Assembly (NCBI GenBank): GCA_024234325.1 | Contig: JACKOJ010000004.1 | Span: 1-64,000 of the forward strand | Source: Pseudomonadales bacterium | GTDB lineage: Bacteria > Pseudomonadota > Gammaproteobacteria > Pseudomonadales > Pseudohongiellaceae | Direction: 5' to 3' | Length of the DNA stretch: 64,000 bases | Shown: piece by piece, positions 13,940 to 22,904 of the stretch | Layout: the number at the start of each line of letters is the position of its first letter | Position numbering within the stretch: the stretch's first letter is position 1 | Position numbers and translations under genes: made by a program | Notes under the pieces: model-generated | Seen by the model: the letters and a program-made list of their open reading frames with translations, nothing else | What the model was told of the DNA's origin: nothing | The model's database searches: none

Positions 13940-15892
13940 CTACTTGCGGTCGAAGACGAAAACAGCATCCCAGTCTGCCGGCAGATTCCGCCGTGGCAGA
14001 TATTCCATCCGTTCCAGATAGACCGAATAGAGACTCATGGCCCTTTCGCGACTGGGCAGGGTTTCCTGCAAGGCCATGAAACGGGCTGTCGCGTCCTCCC
14101 ACTGCTGTGCACGATAGGCTGCCAGCGCGTCGGCGAACGCCTGCAGTTCCTGGCGTCTGACATCCGTCAACTGCGAGGCCTCACCCATCACCTCGTAGAT
14201 TCTAACAGGCTCACTCTTGCCCGCAACCTGTACCAGATCCAGTTCACGGTAAACAAAATCAGGGGCCTGGGCACGACTGGCATCACTCACGATATTGCCC
14301 GTGTTGTATTTCCGGGTCAGCCCCTCCAGGCGAGCAGCCAGATTTACTGAATCGCCAATGACGGTGTAGTTCAGACGATTCTGGGATCCGAGATTTCCGG
14401 CAACCACCAATCCTGTATGAATACCGATGCCAGCCTCCATCAGAGCCATGCCTTCTGCGCGATTGATTGCGTTGAGCTCTGCCATGCAGGCCTGAATGGC
14501 CAGCGCCGCCTTCACGGCATTTTCGGCGTCATTGCCTCGCGACAGCGGAGCTCCAAACAGTGCCATCACCGAGTCTCCGGTGTATTTGTCTACCACACCG
14601 CTGTTGTTTTCAATGATTCTCGTGATCTCACTCAGATAACGGTTAAGAACCGTTAACACTGCCTCCGGTGCCGAACTCTCGCACAGAGTGGTGAATCCTT
14701 TAATGTCGGCAAACAGCACTGTGACTACTTTCTCTTCGCCACCCAGTTCGATCTTCTTGCTCAGCAGTTCTTCTGCAATTTCATGAGACACCACCTTGCC
14801 GAGCAGGTCACGTACCTTTTCCTTCTCTGCGAGACCGGCGGCCATATTGTTGACGGAACTGGCAAGCTGGCTGAGCTCATCACGTCCCGGAACCTGCATC
14901 GCCTGCCCGTAGTCACCCGCTTCAATGCGGCGTACCCGGCTGGCCAGATCAAGTACCGGGCGCGTAAAGGAACGTGCCAGGAGCACCACGGCAATCAGGC
15001 TGACGAGAATGACCGCGATATAGAACTGCAGCAGCACACGCTGGAAGGCCTGCAGGTTCTCGATGTTTTCGTTGTAGGACTTCTGGATCACCGCCTTGAT
15101 CTGCAGCGGATCGCCATCCTGCCCGTAAAGGGGGCGCAGGAGCGTCCCGTATTCGCCGTCACTCAATAAAATGCGCTGTGTCTGCAGGCGGTCAAACTGC
15201 AATTGCTCAATCAGCGCCTGCTGGTCTCCCTGGCCAAGCGTTGACGCAATCACCTGCAAGCCATTGCCAGCCGCACTCTGCTGATACTCCACAATGGACA
15301 CATCCGACACAATGCTCTGCTTTACGGTATCGGTGAATTGATTGTCCAGAGGAAAACCACCGAATATCCACGCCACCGGTGTCGGCAGATACAGCGGGAT
15401 CACGGTAATCTGATACGGCACCCCCTGCAGGGTGATAATGGCATCGCCAATGCCATCGTCGCTGCTGGCCGCGCGATTCATCAACTCCAGCCACTCCCCC
15501 TCCAGGCGTTCAAAGCCCTGGGTTTTGGTGTCGATGATGACTTCACCGTCCATGGCGGCAATCAGCATCATGTCTGCCGCCCCGAGTGAGCGCAGCAGGA
15601 TATTGTCCGCCGCATCGATGATGGTGTAGGGATCGCCTGTGCCAAAGGCATTGCGGAAACCCCAGTCGCGCGTCATGGTACTGATGATCGTGAGCAGCGT
15701 ATTCTTGTGCTCTTCCCGCGTGAAGTCGAAAACGTCCGCCCCCAGATCCAGGTAACTGTTGATCGTATCCGTGGTGTACTGATTGTTTTCGCGGTTGACG
15801 AACAGGTAGATGCCAAGCAGCACTGGCACCATCAGTGCCAGCAGAAAGACCAGCAGCCGGGTACGAAAGCTGCGGAAGGAGAACTGTGCCAT
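13940..15892 (-). CDS. Membrane adenylate/guanylate cyclase with periplasmic sensor and HAMP
   Basis: The 650-residue protein has TM1 at about 13-33 and a periplasmic sensor of some 250 residues (Cache-like in size and position). TM2 is at about 284-304, followed by HAMP (SFTRPVLDLASRVRRIEAGDY) and a class III cyclase domain (about 375-560). Metal-binding Asp residues are in FADIKGFT and in DKYTGDSVMALFGAP. The transition-state Asn and Arg are in GDSVNLAARLE, so the catalytic site looks complete. A C-terminal helical tail of some 80 residues follows. ATG 15892 is given, but a GTG immediately before it is also possible. It is 16 bp downstream of a periplasmic cupredoxin gene and probably co-transcribed. 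Substrate choice (ATP or GTP) is not decided by the residues I can place. Confidence 0.88.
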   Translation of the reverse strand: MAQFSFRSFRTRLLVFLLALMVPVLLGIYLFVNRENNQYTTDTINSYLDLGADVFDFTREEHKNTLLTIISTMTRDWGFRNAFGTGDPYTIIDAADNILLRSLGAADMMLIAAMDGEVIIDTKTQGFERLEGEWLELMNRAASSDDGIGDAIITLQGVPYQITVIPLYLPTPVAWIFGGFPLDNQFTDTVKQSIVSDVSIVEYQQSAAGNGLQVIASTLGQGDQQALIEQLQFDRLQTQRILLSDGEYGTLLRPLYGQDGDPLQIKAVIQKSYNENIENLQAFQRVLLQFYIAVILVSLIAVVLLARSFTRPVLDLASRVRRIEAGDYGQAMQVPGRDELSQLASSVNNMAAGLAEKEKVRDLLGKVVSHEIAEELLSKKIELGGEEKVVTVLFADIKGFTTLCESSAPEAVLTVLNRYLSEITRIIENNSGVVDKYTGDSVMALFGAPLSRGNDAENAVKAALAIQACMAELNAINRAEGMALMEAGIGIHTGLVVAGNLGSQNRLNYTVIGDSVNLAARLEGLTRKYNTGNIVSDASRAQAPDFVYRELDLVQVAGKSEPVRIYEVMGEASQLTDVRRQELQAFADALAAYRAQQWEDATARFMALQETLPSRERAMSLYSVYLERMEYLPRRNLPADWDAVFVFDRK

Positions 15893-15908
15893 CACGGCGA
15901 TCCGGTCC

Positions 15909-16610
15909 TCATCGGTAGCGTGTGCGTGAAACGTTGGGCGCTCTGCGCAGGCGGTTGTCGCGCTCCAGAGTCAGTGCCAGACGCAGATTGGCGGGCTGGG
16001 CATCATCAAAGACCAGGGTCTGTTCCACCACTTTCCCCTCGGAGGCGGAGCGGGGATGCCAGACACGAACGGTGTATTCGCCAGCCGGCACACCGGAAAG
16101 AGTGGCACGACCGTCTTCATCGGTCTTCACCGCGAGACTTGTCTGGGCGACATAGATATAGCCCAGCATCCAGTCGTGAATATTGCAACCCAGCTCAACG
16201 ACGCCGGCCTGCTCAAAAGTCTCGAAATAATCCACGTTCTGCCCCTGCCCGTAGAGAGGCAATTCAAAGACCTTGGCGGGGGAAAAGGAGTAGACGTGGT
16301 GAAGAATGTCGTCGCTGTTGGGAAAGGTGACGCGACTACCTGCACTGATCACGGTCACATTGGGCACAAATTCCTTCTCGACCTGATCGACACTCACCTC
16401 CATCGCGGCAAGATGTGCCTGCTGCAGGGCGGGCGGAAGAAGCACCTCCACCACGGCATCCGACACACCGGCACCGGTGTCGGCATCCTGCAGGGCAATG
16501 CGCAGCTCGGCTGCCTGAACGGACGCCGTCATGCTGGCAATCAGCACAAGCAGCGCCCACATGACTCCTGCCCTGTTGGGTGTCCATGCAATTCCGAGTG
16601 CCAAGCGCAT
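15909..16610 (-). CDS. Periplasmic cupredoxin-like protein (methylamine-utilization-protein-like)
   Basis: The 233-residue product has a signal peptide (MWALLVLIASMTASVQAAE region), then a plastocyanin-like domain. Likely copper ligands are the first His of DDILHHVYSFSP and Cys, His and Met in GCNIHDWMLGY. A short carboxypeptidase-regulatory-like beta domain (GRATLSGVPAGEYTVRVWHP) follows. Similar proteins are annotated as methylamine utilisation proteins, but no methylamine dehydrogenase gene is nearby, so that name should not be taken as function. ATG 16610 has GAGG upstream; the longer frame starts with TTG inside recX. It directly precedes a sensor cyclase gene, which suggests a copper or redox sensing pair. 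Confidence 0.8.
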   Translation of the reverse strand: MRLALGIAWTPNRAGVMWALLVLIASMTASVQAAELRIALQDADTGAGVSDAVVEVLLPPALQQAHLAAMEVSVDQVEKEFVPNVTVISAGSRVTFPNSDDILHHVYSFSPAKVFELPLYGQGQNVDYFETFEQAGVVELGCNIHDWMLGYIYVAQTSLAVKTDEDGRATLSGVPAGEYTVRVWHPRSASEGKVVEQTLVFDDAQPANLRLALTLERDNRLRRAPNVSRTRYR

Positions 16611-16680
16611 TCCGGGTGTCCTCGCCACAGTTGATCGAGCAGTAAACGCCTCGTCGCCGAATACCGGCGTCCGGCGAGGA

Positions 16681-17160
16681 TTATAACTCAAGATCGCTGC
16701 GCAAAGCCCTGCTTATATCGTGGGCGGAAAAACCCCTCGACAGGGCAAAGCGAAACAGCTTCTGGCGGGTACGGTTGTCCAGTGAGCGCATGTCCAGGCC
16801 ACGGGATTTACGGGCTAGAACGTCCTTCAGGCTTTCCCGCCACTGCTCATCCCCCTCATCGACCGAGGCACCGATCAGCGCAGTTGAAATACCCTTGCCC
16901 GCGAGTTCCTGACGGATCAGCAAGGGACCAACCCCTCGATTGCGGCGATAACGGGTGTAGGCCTCCGCAAACCGCTCATCACTCAGCAGCGCATCCTGCT
17001 CAAGCTGATCGAGCACTGGTGAAATATGGGCATGCAGATCGGGAAACTTGCGGGCGAGCTTCGTATCCAGCTCGGCACGGGAATGCTCGCGACGCGCCAG
17101 CAAATCCATTGCAGCACGTCGCAAGGCAGTGAGCAGGGCCTTGTCAGATTCCTCTGTCAT
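16681..17160 (-). CDS. recX: Recombination regulator RecX
   Basis: The 159-residue all-helical protein has the RecX three-helix repeats (DLLARREHSRAELDTKLARK, DERFAEAYTRYRRNRGVGPL, LFRFALSRGFSAHDISRAL). RecX binds RecA filaments and limits their extension. It lies 81 bp downstream of recA on the same strand, as in most gammaproteobacteria, and probably shares its SOS-controlled transcript by readthrough. Confidence 0.94.
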   Translation of the reverse strand: MTEESDKALLTALRRAAMDLLARREHSRAELDTKLARKFPDLHAHISPVLDQLEQDALLSDERFAEAYTRYRRNRGVGPLLIRQELAGKGISTALIGASVDEGDEQWRESLKDVLARKSRGLDMRSLDNRTRQKLFRFALSRGFSAHDISRALRSDLEL

Positions 17161-17241
17161 AGCACGCCTCTCTCACAAAACACCTCTATCACAACACACC
17201 TCTGTCACAGACACCCCGGAGGCATCCACGCAGACAGGTTC

Positions 17242-18303
17242 TTATTCAAACTGCTCGGCTTCATCCATCTCGCTTTCGTCGCCACTGGCCAGCATGGCGC
17301 CGCCCAGCATCTGGGCCCGAATCTTGTCCTCCAGATCCTTGGCGATTTCCGGGTTCTCTTCGAGATAGGTCGCGGCATTCTTCTTGCCCTGGCCAATCTT
17401 CTCGCCGTTGTAGGCATACCAGGCACCGGACTTGTCGAGCAGATTCAGTTTCACGCCCAGGTCGATCACCTCGCCCATGCGGTAAATACCCTGGCCGTAC
17501 ATGATCTGGAATTCCGTCTGACGGAAGGGTGGCGCTACCTTGTTCTTGACCACTTTGACCCGGGTTTCACTGCCGACCACCTCGTCGCCTTCCTTGATGG
17601 AGCCAATGCGGCGGATATCCAGACGTACGGAAGCATAGAACTTCAGCGCATTACCGCCGGTGGTGGTCTCGGGCGAACCGAACATCACCCCGATCTTCAT
17701 GCGGATCTGGTTGATGAAAATCACCAGCGTATTGGAGTTCTTGATATTGCCCGTCATTTTCCGCAAGGCCTGGGACATCAGGCGTGCCTGCAGCCCCATG
17801 TGGCTGTCGCCCATGTCGCCCTCAATTTCAGCCTTCGGTGTCAGGGCGGCCACGGAGTCGATCACGACCACATCCACTGCACCGGAACGCACGATCATGT
17901 CGCAGATTTCCAGCGCCTGCTCCCCGGTATCGGGCTGGCTGACCAGCAGGTTCTCCACATCAACACCCAGATTGCTGGCGTAAATCGGGTCCAGTGCATG
18001 TTCGGCGTCGATAAAGGCACAGGTGCCCCCCTTGCGCTGACATTCGGCAATCACCTGCAGCGTCAGGGTCGTCTTGCCTGAAGACTCGGGACCGTAGATC
18101 TCGACGATACGCCCGCGTGGCAGACCGCCAATGCCCAGGGCGATATCCAGCCCCAGAGAACCGGTGGAGATGGCCGGAATGGCTTCCCTCCCCTTGTCAC
18201 CAAGGCGCATCATGGAGCCCTTGCCGAACTGGCGTTCAATCTGGGAGAGCGCGGCACTCAGCGCTTTTTCACGGTTGCTGTCTTTCATCGCGTCGGTAGC
18301 CAT
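17242..18303 (-). CDS. recA: Recombinase RecA
   Basis: This 353-residue protein has the Walker A motif GPESSGKTTL, the Walker B segment VDVVVIDSVAAL, the L2 loop FINQIRMKIGVMFGSPETTTGGNALKFYAS and an acidic C-terminal tail. It drives homologous recombination and LexA cleavage. The ATG has AAAGGAA upstream. A LexA-type box lies about 88 bp before the start. It belongs to the pncC-recA-recX unit, but the next conserved member, mutS, is 23 kb away. Confidence 0.98.
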   Translation of the reverse strand: MATDAMKDSNREKALSAALSQIERQFGKGSMMRLGDKGREAIPAISTGSLGLDIALGIGGLPRGRIVEIYGPESSGKTTLTLQVIAECQRKGGTCAFIDAEHALDPIYASNLGVDVENLLVSQPDTGEQALEICDMIVRSGAVDVVVIDSVAALTPKAEIEGDMGDSHMGLQARLMSQALRKMTGNIKNSNTLVIFINQIRMKIGVMFGSPETTTGGNALKFYASVRLDIRRIGSIKEGDEVVGSETRVKVVKNKVAPPFRQTEFQIMYGQGIYRMGEVIDLGVKLNLLDKSGAWYAYNGEKIGQGKKNAATYLEENPEIAKDLEDKIRAQMLGGAMLASGDESEMDEAEQFE

Positions 18304-18390
18304 AAAAGGTTCCTTTGGACTTCTCGTCTCATTCGCTGTTCCAAGTCAGGACGACTGGTTTTCATTTGCCGGTATTAAAACAAAGCTTAC

Positions 18391-18406
18391 CTGTATATTC
18401 AACCAG
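18391..18406 (-). promoter_or_regulatory. LexA (SOS) box of recA
   Basis: On the minus strand the sequence is CTGGTTGAATATACAG, which fits CTG-N10-CAG with the AT-rich core of gammaproteobacterial SOS boxes. It lies in the short pncC-recA gap, upstream of recA. Confidence 0.8.
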
Positions 18407-18428
18407 TAGTGTTAAATTTTCCACCACG

Positions 18429-18971
18429 CTACTGCGGCTGCCCGCTACGCCCGGCAAGCTGGGCCTTGATCTGTCGCAGCATGCCCTCCAGCGCGGCGCC
18501 AACTGTCTGTTTGCGCACGGCCTGACGGTCGCCGGGAAAACGTTGTACCTGGGCAAACGATTCCACCGTTCTGCCGCCGTCAAGCGACCATGCCCAGGCA
18601 ACCCACACGGTGCCGACCGGTTTCGCGGCACTGCCGCCACCGGGGCCCGCGATACCACTGGTGGCGACGGCAAACTGGGCTCCCGATGCTTTCAGGGCCC
18701 CTTCTGCCATGGCCGTCACCGTTTCCGCACTGACCGCACCGGGGGCCTCTGCTCCGGTGAAATAGCCTGCAGGCACGCCCAGCATTTTCTGCTTGGCTTC
18801 GTTGGAATAGGTGACATAGCCACTGCCAAACCACTCCGAGCTGCCGGGAACATCGGTGATACAGCGGGCCAGCCAGCCTCCGGTGCAGGACTCTGCTGTA
18901 CTGATTTGCCAGTGCTGGCCAAGAAGTGCCTCGCCGATCTGTCGGCTAAGCGAGAGGAAGGTTCTATCCAT
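18429..18971 (-). CDS. pncC: Nicotinamide-nucleotide amidase (PncC, CinA C-terminal domain)
   Basis: The 180-residue protein is the stand-alone CinA C-terminal domain, which deamidates nicotinamide mononucleotide for NAD recycling. It shows the family motifs ISTAESCTGGWLARCITDVPGS, VTYSNEAKQKMLGV, SGIAGPGGGSAAKPVGTVW and FPGDRQAVRKQTV. I chose ATG 18971 because it gives the usual short N-terminus (MDRTFLSLSRQIGEALL) and has AGGAG upstream. An in-frame ATG at 19022 would add 17 residues without a ribosome site. It precedes recA as in Pseudomonas. Confidence 0.92.
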   Translation of the reverse strand: MDRTFLSLSRQIGEALLGQHWQISTAESCTGGWLARCITDVPGSSEWFGSGYVTYSNEAKQKMLGVPAGYFTGAEAPGAVSAETVTAMAEGALKASGAQFAVATSGIAGPGGGSAAKPVGTVWVAWAWSLDGGRTVESFAQVQRFPGDRQAVRKQTVGAALEGMLRQIKAQLAGRSGQPQ

Positions 18972-19045
18972 GGGTCTGCCGTGCTCCTGATCCGTATCGG
19001 CTCGATCGGTATCAAAAAGCATAGCAGAGAATACGGTATTCGACG

Positions 19046-20569
19046 TCAGGGCAATGTCTTGCTGCCCTGAACGGGGGCGGCCCGCCCCAGCGACTTGAAG
19101 AGTCCCACCAGATCCAGCGCCAACTGCGTGTCACTCTCGGCCAGCTCACGCTGCACTCCGGCAACACGCTGATCCGCAGCCAGCACCTGACGGTAATCGA
19201 GCAGCCCGTTGCTGTAGCGGGTCTGCACCAGTTCACGCGTCTGCTGTTCATGCTGCAGCTTGTCCTGCAGGCCGGCATCGCGTTGGCGCTGCGCCGTGTA
19301 GCGGCTGAGCGCCGAATCCACCTCATGCCAGGCATTCAGCACCACGCGTTGATACTCAATTGCCGCCTCCTGCTCCTGCAGCTCACGCAGCGTGATGGTG
19401 GCCCGGCGTCTGCCTTGATCGAACAGGGGCAGGCTCAGCCGTGGACCGATAGACCACTGATGGCTCCCCCACTCCGCAAATTCACCGGATTCCAGGGACT
19501 CCAATCCCAGGCCGGCCCCCAGCATGATGCGCGGGTAGAGGTCGGCGTCCGCAATTCCCAGCCGGGCGGTAGCCTGACGCAAACGCGCTTCGCTGATACG
19601 GATATCGGGACGCAAGGCGGCGACATCCGAGGGCAGGCCGAGCGCCAGATCGGGCATCGCGCCCAGCGTCCAGTCTCCCTGCCCGGCCAGCAAGGGCTGC
19701 AGGCTTCCCGGCATGTCTCCCAGCAGATAGCTCAGGCCGTTGAGCGCCTGCGCTTCCTGTTCCGTCAGGGCGGGTTCCCGGCTCTTCAGATCGCTCAGCA
19801 CAATCTGCTGGCCCAGGACCTCGGTCTCAGTGCTCAGGCCTGCTGCCGCGCGTGTCTGCAACAATGCCAGCAGCTCGTCCGCACGGGCGATGTCCTGTCG
19901 CAACAGGCGCTGCTGCGTCTGCACACCGCGCAACTGGAAATAGCCCCGCGCCACTTCGGACAACAGACCGAGCTGAACCTGGTCAAGCGCAGCCCCCGCC
20001 TCATTGAGCTGCGCATCTGCCGCTTCCAGGCTGCGCTGTACCCTGCCCCACAGATCGGGCTCCCAGGAGGCATCAAACCCGGCCTGGTAGAGGGCAAAGG
20101 GATCGCTGATGAAATCGATCAGGCTCTGGGTCTGGCTGGCGGGAGATATGGCGCTTATCAGGCGCGTGGCACTGCCGGTTTCACTCTGGCGCTGACGGCT
20201 CGCCGCCGCGTTGGCCATGAGCGTTGGCTGGTCTCCTGCGGCAATCATGCCCCGCTGTACCCGGCTCTGTGCAAAGCGCAACAGGGCTACGCGCAGATCT
20301 GCGTTGTTTTCCAGTGCGCGAGCCTGCAGTGCATTCAGCGCAGGGTCACCAAAGAGGTCAAAACCTGCAAGCATGGACACCGAGTCATTGCTGCTGCGCA
20401 TCTGCTCATCCAGCAGGCTGGGGCTACCCCCGTGCCCATCGGTCCATGATTCCGGCATGGGGGTGTCCGGCGCCTGAAAGTCCGGCCCCGCACTCATGCA
20501 GGAAACAAGAGCAGTCGCCAGCATCAGCACCCCGGCTCTTGAAACAGCAAACAGCAGTCGGCTTCTCAT
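19046..20569 (-). CDS. Outer-membrane efflux lipoprotein (NodT/OprM type, TolC superfamily)
   Basis: The 507-residue protein has a lipoprotein signal peptide with lipobox LVSC (Cys at residue 24). Two outer-membrane efflux repeats follow, with ALENNADLRVALLRFAQSR in the first and LRPDIRISEARLRQATARLGIADADLYP in the second, the latter typical of NodT/OprM. It forms the outer-membrane channel of tripartite exporters. It lies 13 bp downstream of two ABC-2 permease genes, an ATPase gene and a HlyD-type adaptor gene, all on one strand, so it is almost certainly their dedicated exit duct. The ATG has GGGAGA upstream. Confidence 0.92.
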   Translation of the reverse strand: MRSRLLFAVSRAGVLMLATALVSCMSAGPDFQAPDTPMPESWTDGHGGSPSLLDEQMRSSNDSVSMLAGFDLFGDPALNALQARALENNADLRVALLRFAQSRVQRGMIAAGDQPTLMANAAASRQRQSETGSATRLISAISPASQTQSLIDFISDPFALYQAGFDASWEPDLWGRVQRSLEAADAQLNEAGAALDQVQLGLLSEVARGYFQLRGVQTQQRLLRQDIARADELLALLQTRAAAGLSTETEVLGQQIVLSDLKSREPALTEQEAQALNGLSYLLGDMPGSLQPLLAGQGDWTLGAMPDLALGLPSDVAALRPDIRISEARLRQATARLGIADADLYPRIMLGAGLGLESLESGEFAEWGSHQWSIGPRLSLPLFDQGRRRATITLRELQEQEAAIEYQRVVLNAWHEVDSALSRYTAQRQRDAGLQDKLQHEQQTRELVQTRYSNGLLDYRQVLAADQRVAGVQRELAESDTQLALDLVGLFKSLGRAAPVQGSKTLP

Positions 20570-20582
20570 ACGAAAATCTCCC

Positions 20583-21701
20583 TCACACCAAACGATGACG
20601 AAACAGCCAGGCGGCCCAGGGCATGGTGATCAGCGCAATCACCGTAAGGGGCACCAGGTCATGCCAAACCGCAAAAATGCTGACGCCTTCCAGATACACC
20701 CGCTGAATGAGATCAATCGCAAAGCGCAGCGGATTGGCATAGGTCAGAATCTGAATCGGTTCCGGCATATTGCGCACGGGTGTCGCGAGGCCGGACAAGA
20801 GCATCAGGGGCATCATCAGCATGAACGCGTAGAGCATGGCCTGCTGCATGTTGGCAGACAGCGCCGAAATGACCAGCCCCACTCCCACGCTCGACACCAT
20901 GAAGAACAACAGTCCCAGGTAGAGCGTGAGCAATGCTCCCGCCATGGGCACCTCGAACCAGAACCGGGTCACCAGCATCACCAGCGTGGATTGCACCAGG
21001 CCGATCATGATCGGCGGCACCGCCTTGCCGACCATGATTTCACTGGGCGACATCGGCGTTACCAGCAATTGATCGAAGGTCCCCTGCTCCCGTTCCCGGG
21101 CCACCGACAGGGCGGTCAGCATGACTGTCTGCAGAAAGGCAAGCGAGGCAATCATGCTGGGCATGATGAACCAGCGGGTTTCGAGGTTCGGGTTGTACCA
21201 GGCGCGGGTTTCGATCGTCAGTGCCGGGGCACTGCCTCCTTGAGACTGCCGCCATTGCTGATTGAAAGACGCGACGATTGCACCGACATCGGCAGCGGCA
21301 GACCCCGCGCTGTTGGAATTCCTCGCATCGAGAATCACCTGCAGGGGGGCCGCCTGTCCCGCATAGAGATTGCGTTCAAAATCAGGCCCGAACTGCAGCA
21401 CCAGCAATGCTTCGCCATTATCGATCACGTCCTGAATCTGCTGCTCGTTCTCCAGTGTTGCTACCCGGTGAAACACACCGGTGCCGTCGAGCATGCTAAG
21501 CAGTTCTACGGAGGCGCCGGAGCGACTCTGGTCCAGCACCGCATAGGGCGCATTGGTCAGATCGTAGGTGGCGGCATAGCCGAACAGCAGGCTTTGCAGG
21601 AACACCGGCATAATGAGCACGATTCGGCTGGAGGGGTCCTTGAGAATGGCCAGCATCTCCTTGCGGCACAGCGTCAGAATCCGGAAAATCTTGTTCAGCA
21701 T
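20583..21701 (-). CDS. ABC-2 type exporter permease (YbhR-like)
   Basis: The 372-residue membrane protein has one N-terminal TM (about 24-44), a large periplasmic loop and five C-terminal TM helices. The motif REREQGTFDQLLVTPMSPSEIMVGK is typical of the ABC-2 permease family related to YbhR/YhhJ. It should pair with the permease encoded immediately upstream (9 bp gap) as the two membrane halves of one exporter. Substrate not predictable; E. coli YbhFSR has been linked to drug and cation export. Confidence 0.9.
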   Translation of the reverse strand: MLNKIFRILTLCRKEMLAILKDPSSRIVLIMPVFLQSLLFGYAATYDLTNAPYAVLDQSRSGASVELLSMLDGTGVFHRVATLENEQQIQDVIDNGEALLVLQFGPDFERNLYAGQAAPLQVILDARNSNSAGSAAADVGAIVASFNQQWRQSQGGSAPALTIETRAWYNPNLETRWFIMPSMIASLAFLQTVMLTALSVAREREQGTFDQLLVTPMSPSEIMVGKAVPPIMIGLVQSTLVMLVTRFWFEVPMAGALLTLYLGLLFFMVSSVGVGLVISALSANMQQAMLYAFMLMMPLMLLSGLATPVRNMPEPIQILTYANPLRFAIDLIQRVYLEGVSIFAVWHDLVPLTVIALITMPWAAWLFRHRLV

Positions 21702-21710
21702 AGTGCCCCC

Positions 21711-22904
21711 TCAATCCAGCCGCTTGCGCGTGACCAGGCGCGCAAGCCCGATAAACAGCACGGCATAGGCCGTCAGAATGCTGCACTCCAGAATGATCTG
21801 CGGCCAGATATTCCCGGCCAGCATCAGCGTCTTGATCAGCGCCATGAAATGCGTGGCGGGAAACAGGTGCCCGATGACATTGATGACAAACGGCACGTTG
21901 CGCAGATCGAACATGAAACCGGACAGCATGAATACCGGCAACAGCGACACCAGCAGGCTGATCTGGCTGGCCATGAACTGATTGCGGGTGACCGAGGAAA
22001 TCAGCAGGCCGATTCCCAGTGCCACAAACAGATACAGCACCGAGGCAAACAGCAGAAGCAGCAGAGATCCCTCCATCGGCACACCGAACAGAAAGCGGGC
22101 AGTCGTCAGACACATGGTGAGCCCGATAATGCCCACGCCAAAATAGGGAATGATCTTCGCCAGCAGAATCTCCACCGGCTTGACCGGCGACACGAACAGG
22201 GCCTCGAAGGTGCCCCGCTCCCACTCCCGCGCCATGACCAGGGCCGTCAGAAACGCCCCGGTCAGCGTCATGATCAATACGATGAGCCCCGGCACCAGAT
22301 ACCAGGTGCTGGTATTCGCCGCGTTGAACCACAACCGCGAGTCCACCTGTACCTGACCAATGCCGTCGCCCGAGGCACCGCCACTGCGGTCCTGCAGGCG
22401 CACCCCCTGCTGCAACAGAGCGGACGTCGCGTAGTTGAGAATAATGCTGGCACGGCTGGCCTCGGCACCGTGCACGATCACCTGCAACCGCCCCTGACCT
22501 GCCGCAAGGGCACTGGAAAAGTCGGACGGCACGCGCACCACGGCATCCACTTCGCGGGACAGCATTTTGTCGTTGGCCTCGTGCATGGAACGCACCAGTA
22601 CCGGCGAGAAATAAGGGCTTAACTGCAGGGCGCTGATCGCGTCCATCGCGGCGGGAGAGGCGTCTTCCATCACGACAGCGACCGGCGCATTGCGCACATC
22701 CAGCGACAGGCCGTACCCGAAGATCAGCATCAGGATCACCGGCAACAGGAGCCCGATGGAAAGATTGCTCTTGTCGCGCAGCAACTGCCGGACTTCCTTG
22801 CGGGTCAGGGCATACAGCCTGCGCAGGAAGGCACCGACGGTACGTCGCTGAGCGACGCCATGATCCGTTTCCGTCATCGGTGCGTTAGCGGCAGCTTCAG
22901 GCAT
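21711..22904 (-). CDS. ABC-2 type exporter permease (YbhS-like)
   Basis: The 397-residue permease has the same topology as its neighbour: TM1 near residues 45-65, a long extracytoplasmic loop, then C-terminal helices. The matching motif is MAREWERGTFEALFVSPVKPVEILLAK. I chose ATG 22904 over 22925 because GGAGG lies seven bases upstream. With this start it overlaps the ATPase gene by 8 bp, indicating coupled translation. Together with the second permease it forms the heterodimeric channel. Confidence 0.9.
   Translation of the reverse strand: MPEAAANAPMTETDHGVAQRRTVGAFLRRLYALTRKEVRQLLRDKSNLSIGLLLPVILMLIFGYGLSLDVRNAPVAVVMEDASPAAMDAISALQLSPYFSPVLVRSMHEANDKMLSREVDAVVRVPSDFSSALAAGQGRLQVIVHGAEASRASIILNYATSALLQQGVRLQDRSGGASGDGIGQVQVDSRLWFNAANTSTWYLVPGLIVLIMTLTGAFLTALVMAREWERGTFEALFVSPVKPVEILLAKIIPYFGVGIIGLTMCLTTARFLFGVPMEGSLLLLLFASVLYLFVALGIGLLISSVTRNQFMASQISLLVSLLPVFMLSGFMFDLRNVPFVINVIGHLFPATHFMALIKTLMLAGNIWPQIILECSILTAYAVLFIGLARLVTRKRLD

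Noticed and set aside
15909..16610. True methylamine utilisation locus
   Set aside because: No mau genes (dehydrogenase subunits, MauG) are nearby; the similarity is limited to the cupredoxin-type domain.
20496..22622. Long plus-strand open frame of 708 codons antisense to the two ABC permease genes
   Set aside because: It is the complement of two strongly supported permease genes, has no domain pattern and shows biased His/Gln/Arg content typical of antisense frames in GC-rich DNA. The same holds for antisense frames at 37772-39469, 46955-49060, 29788-31521 and 60162-62735.
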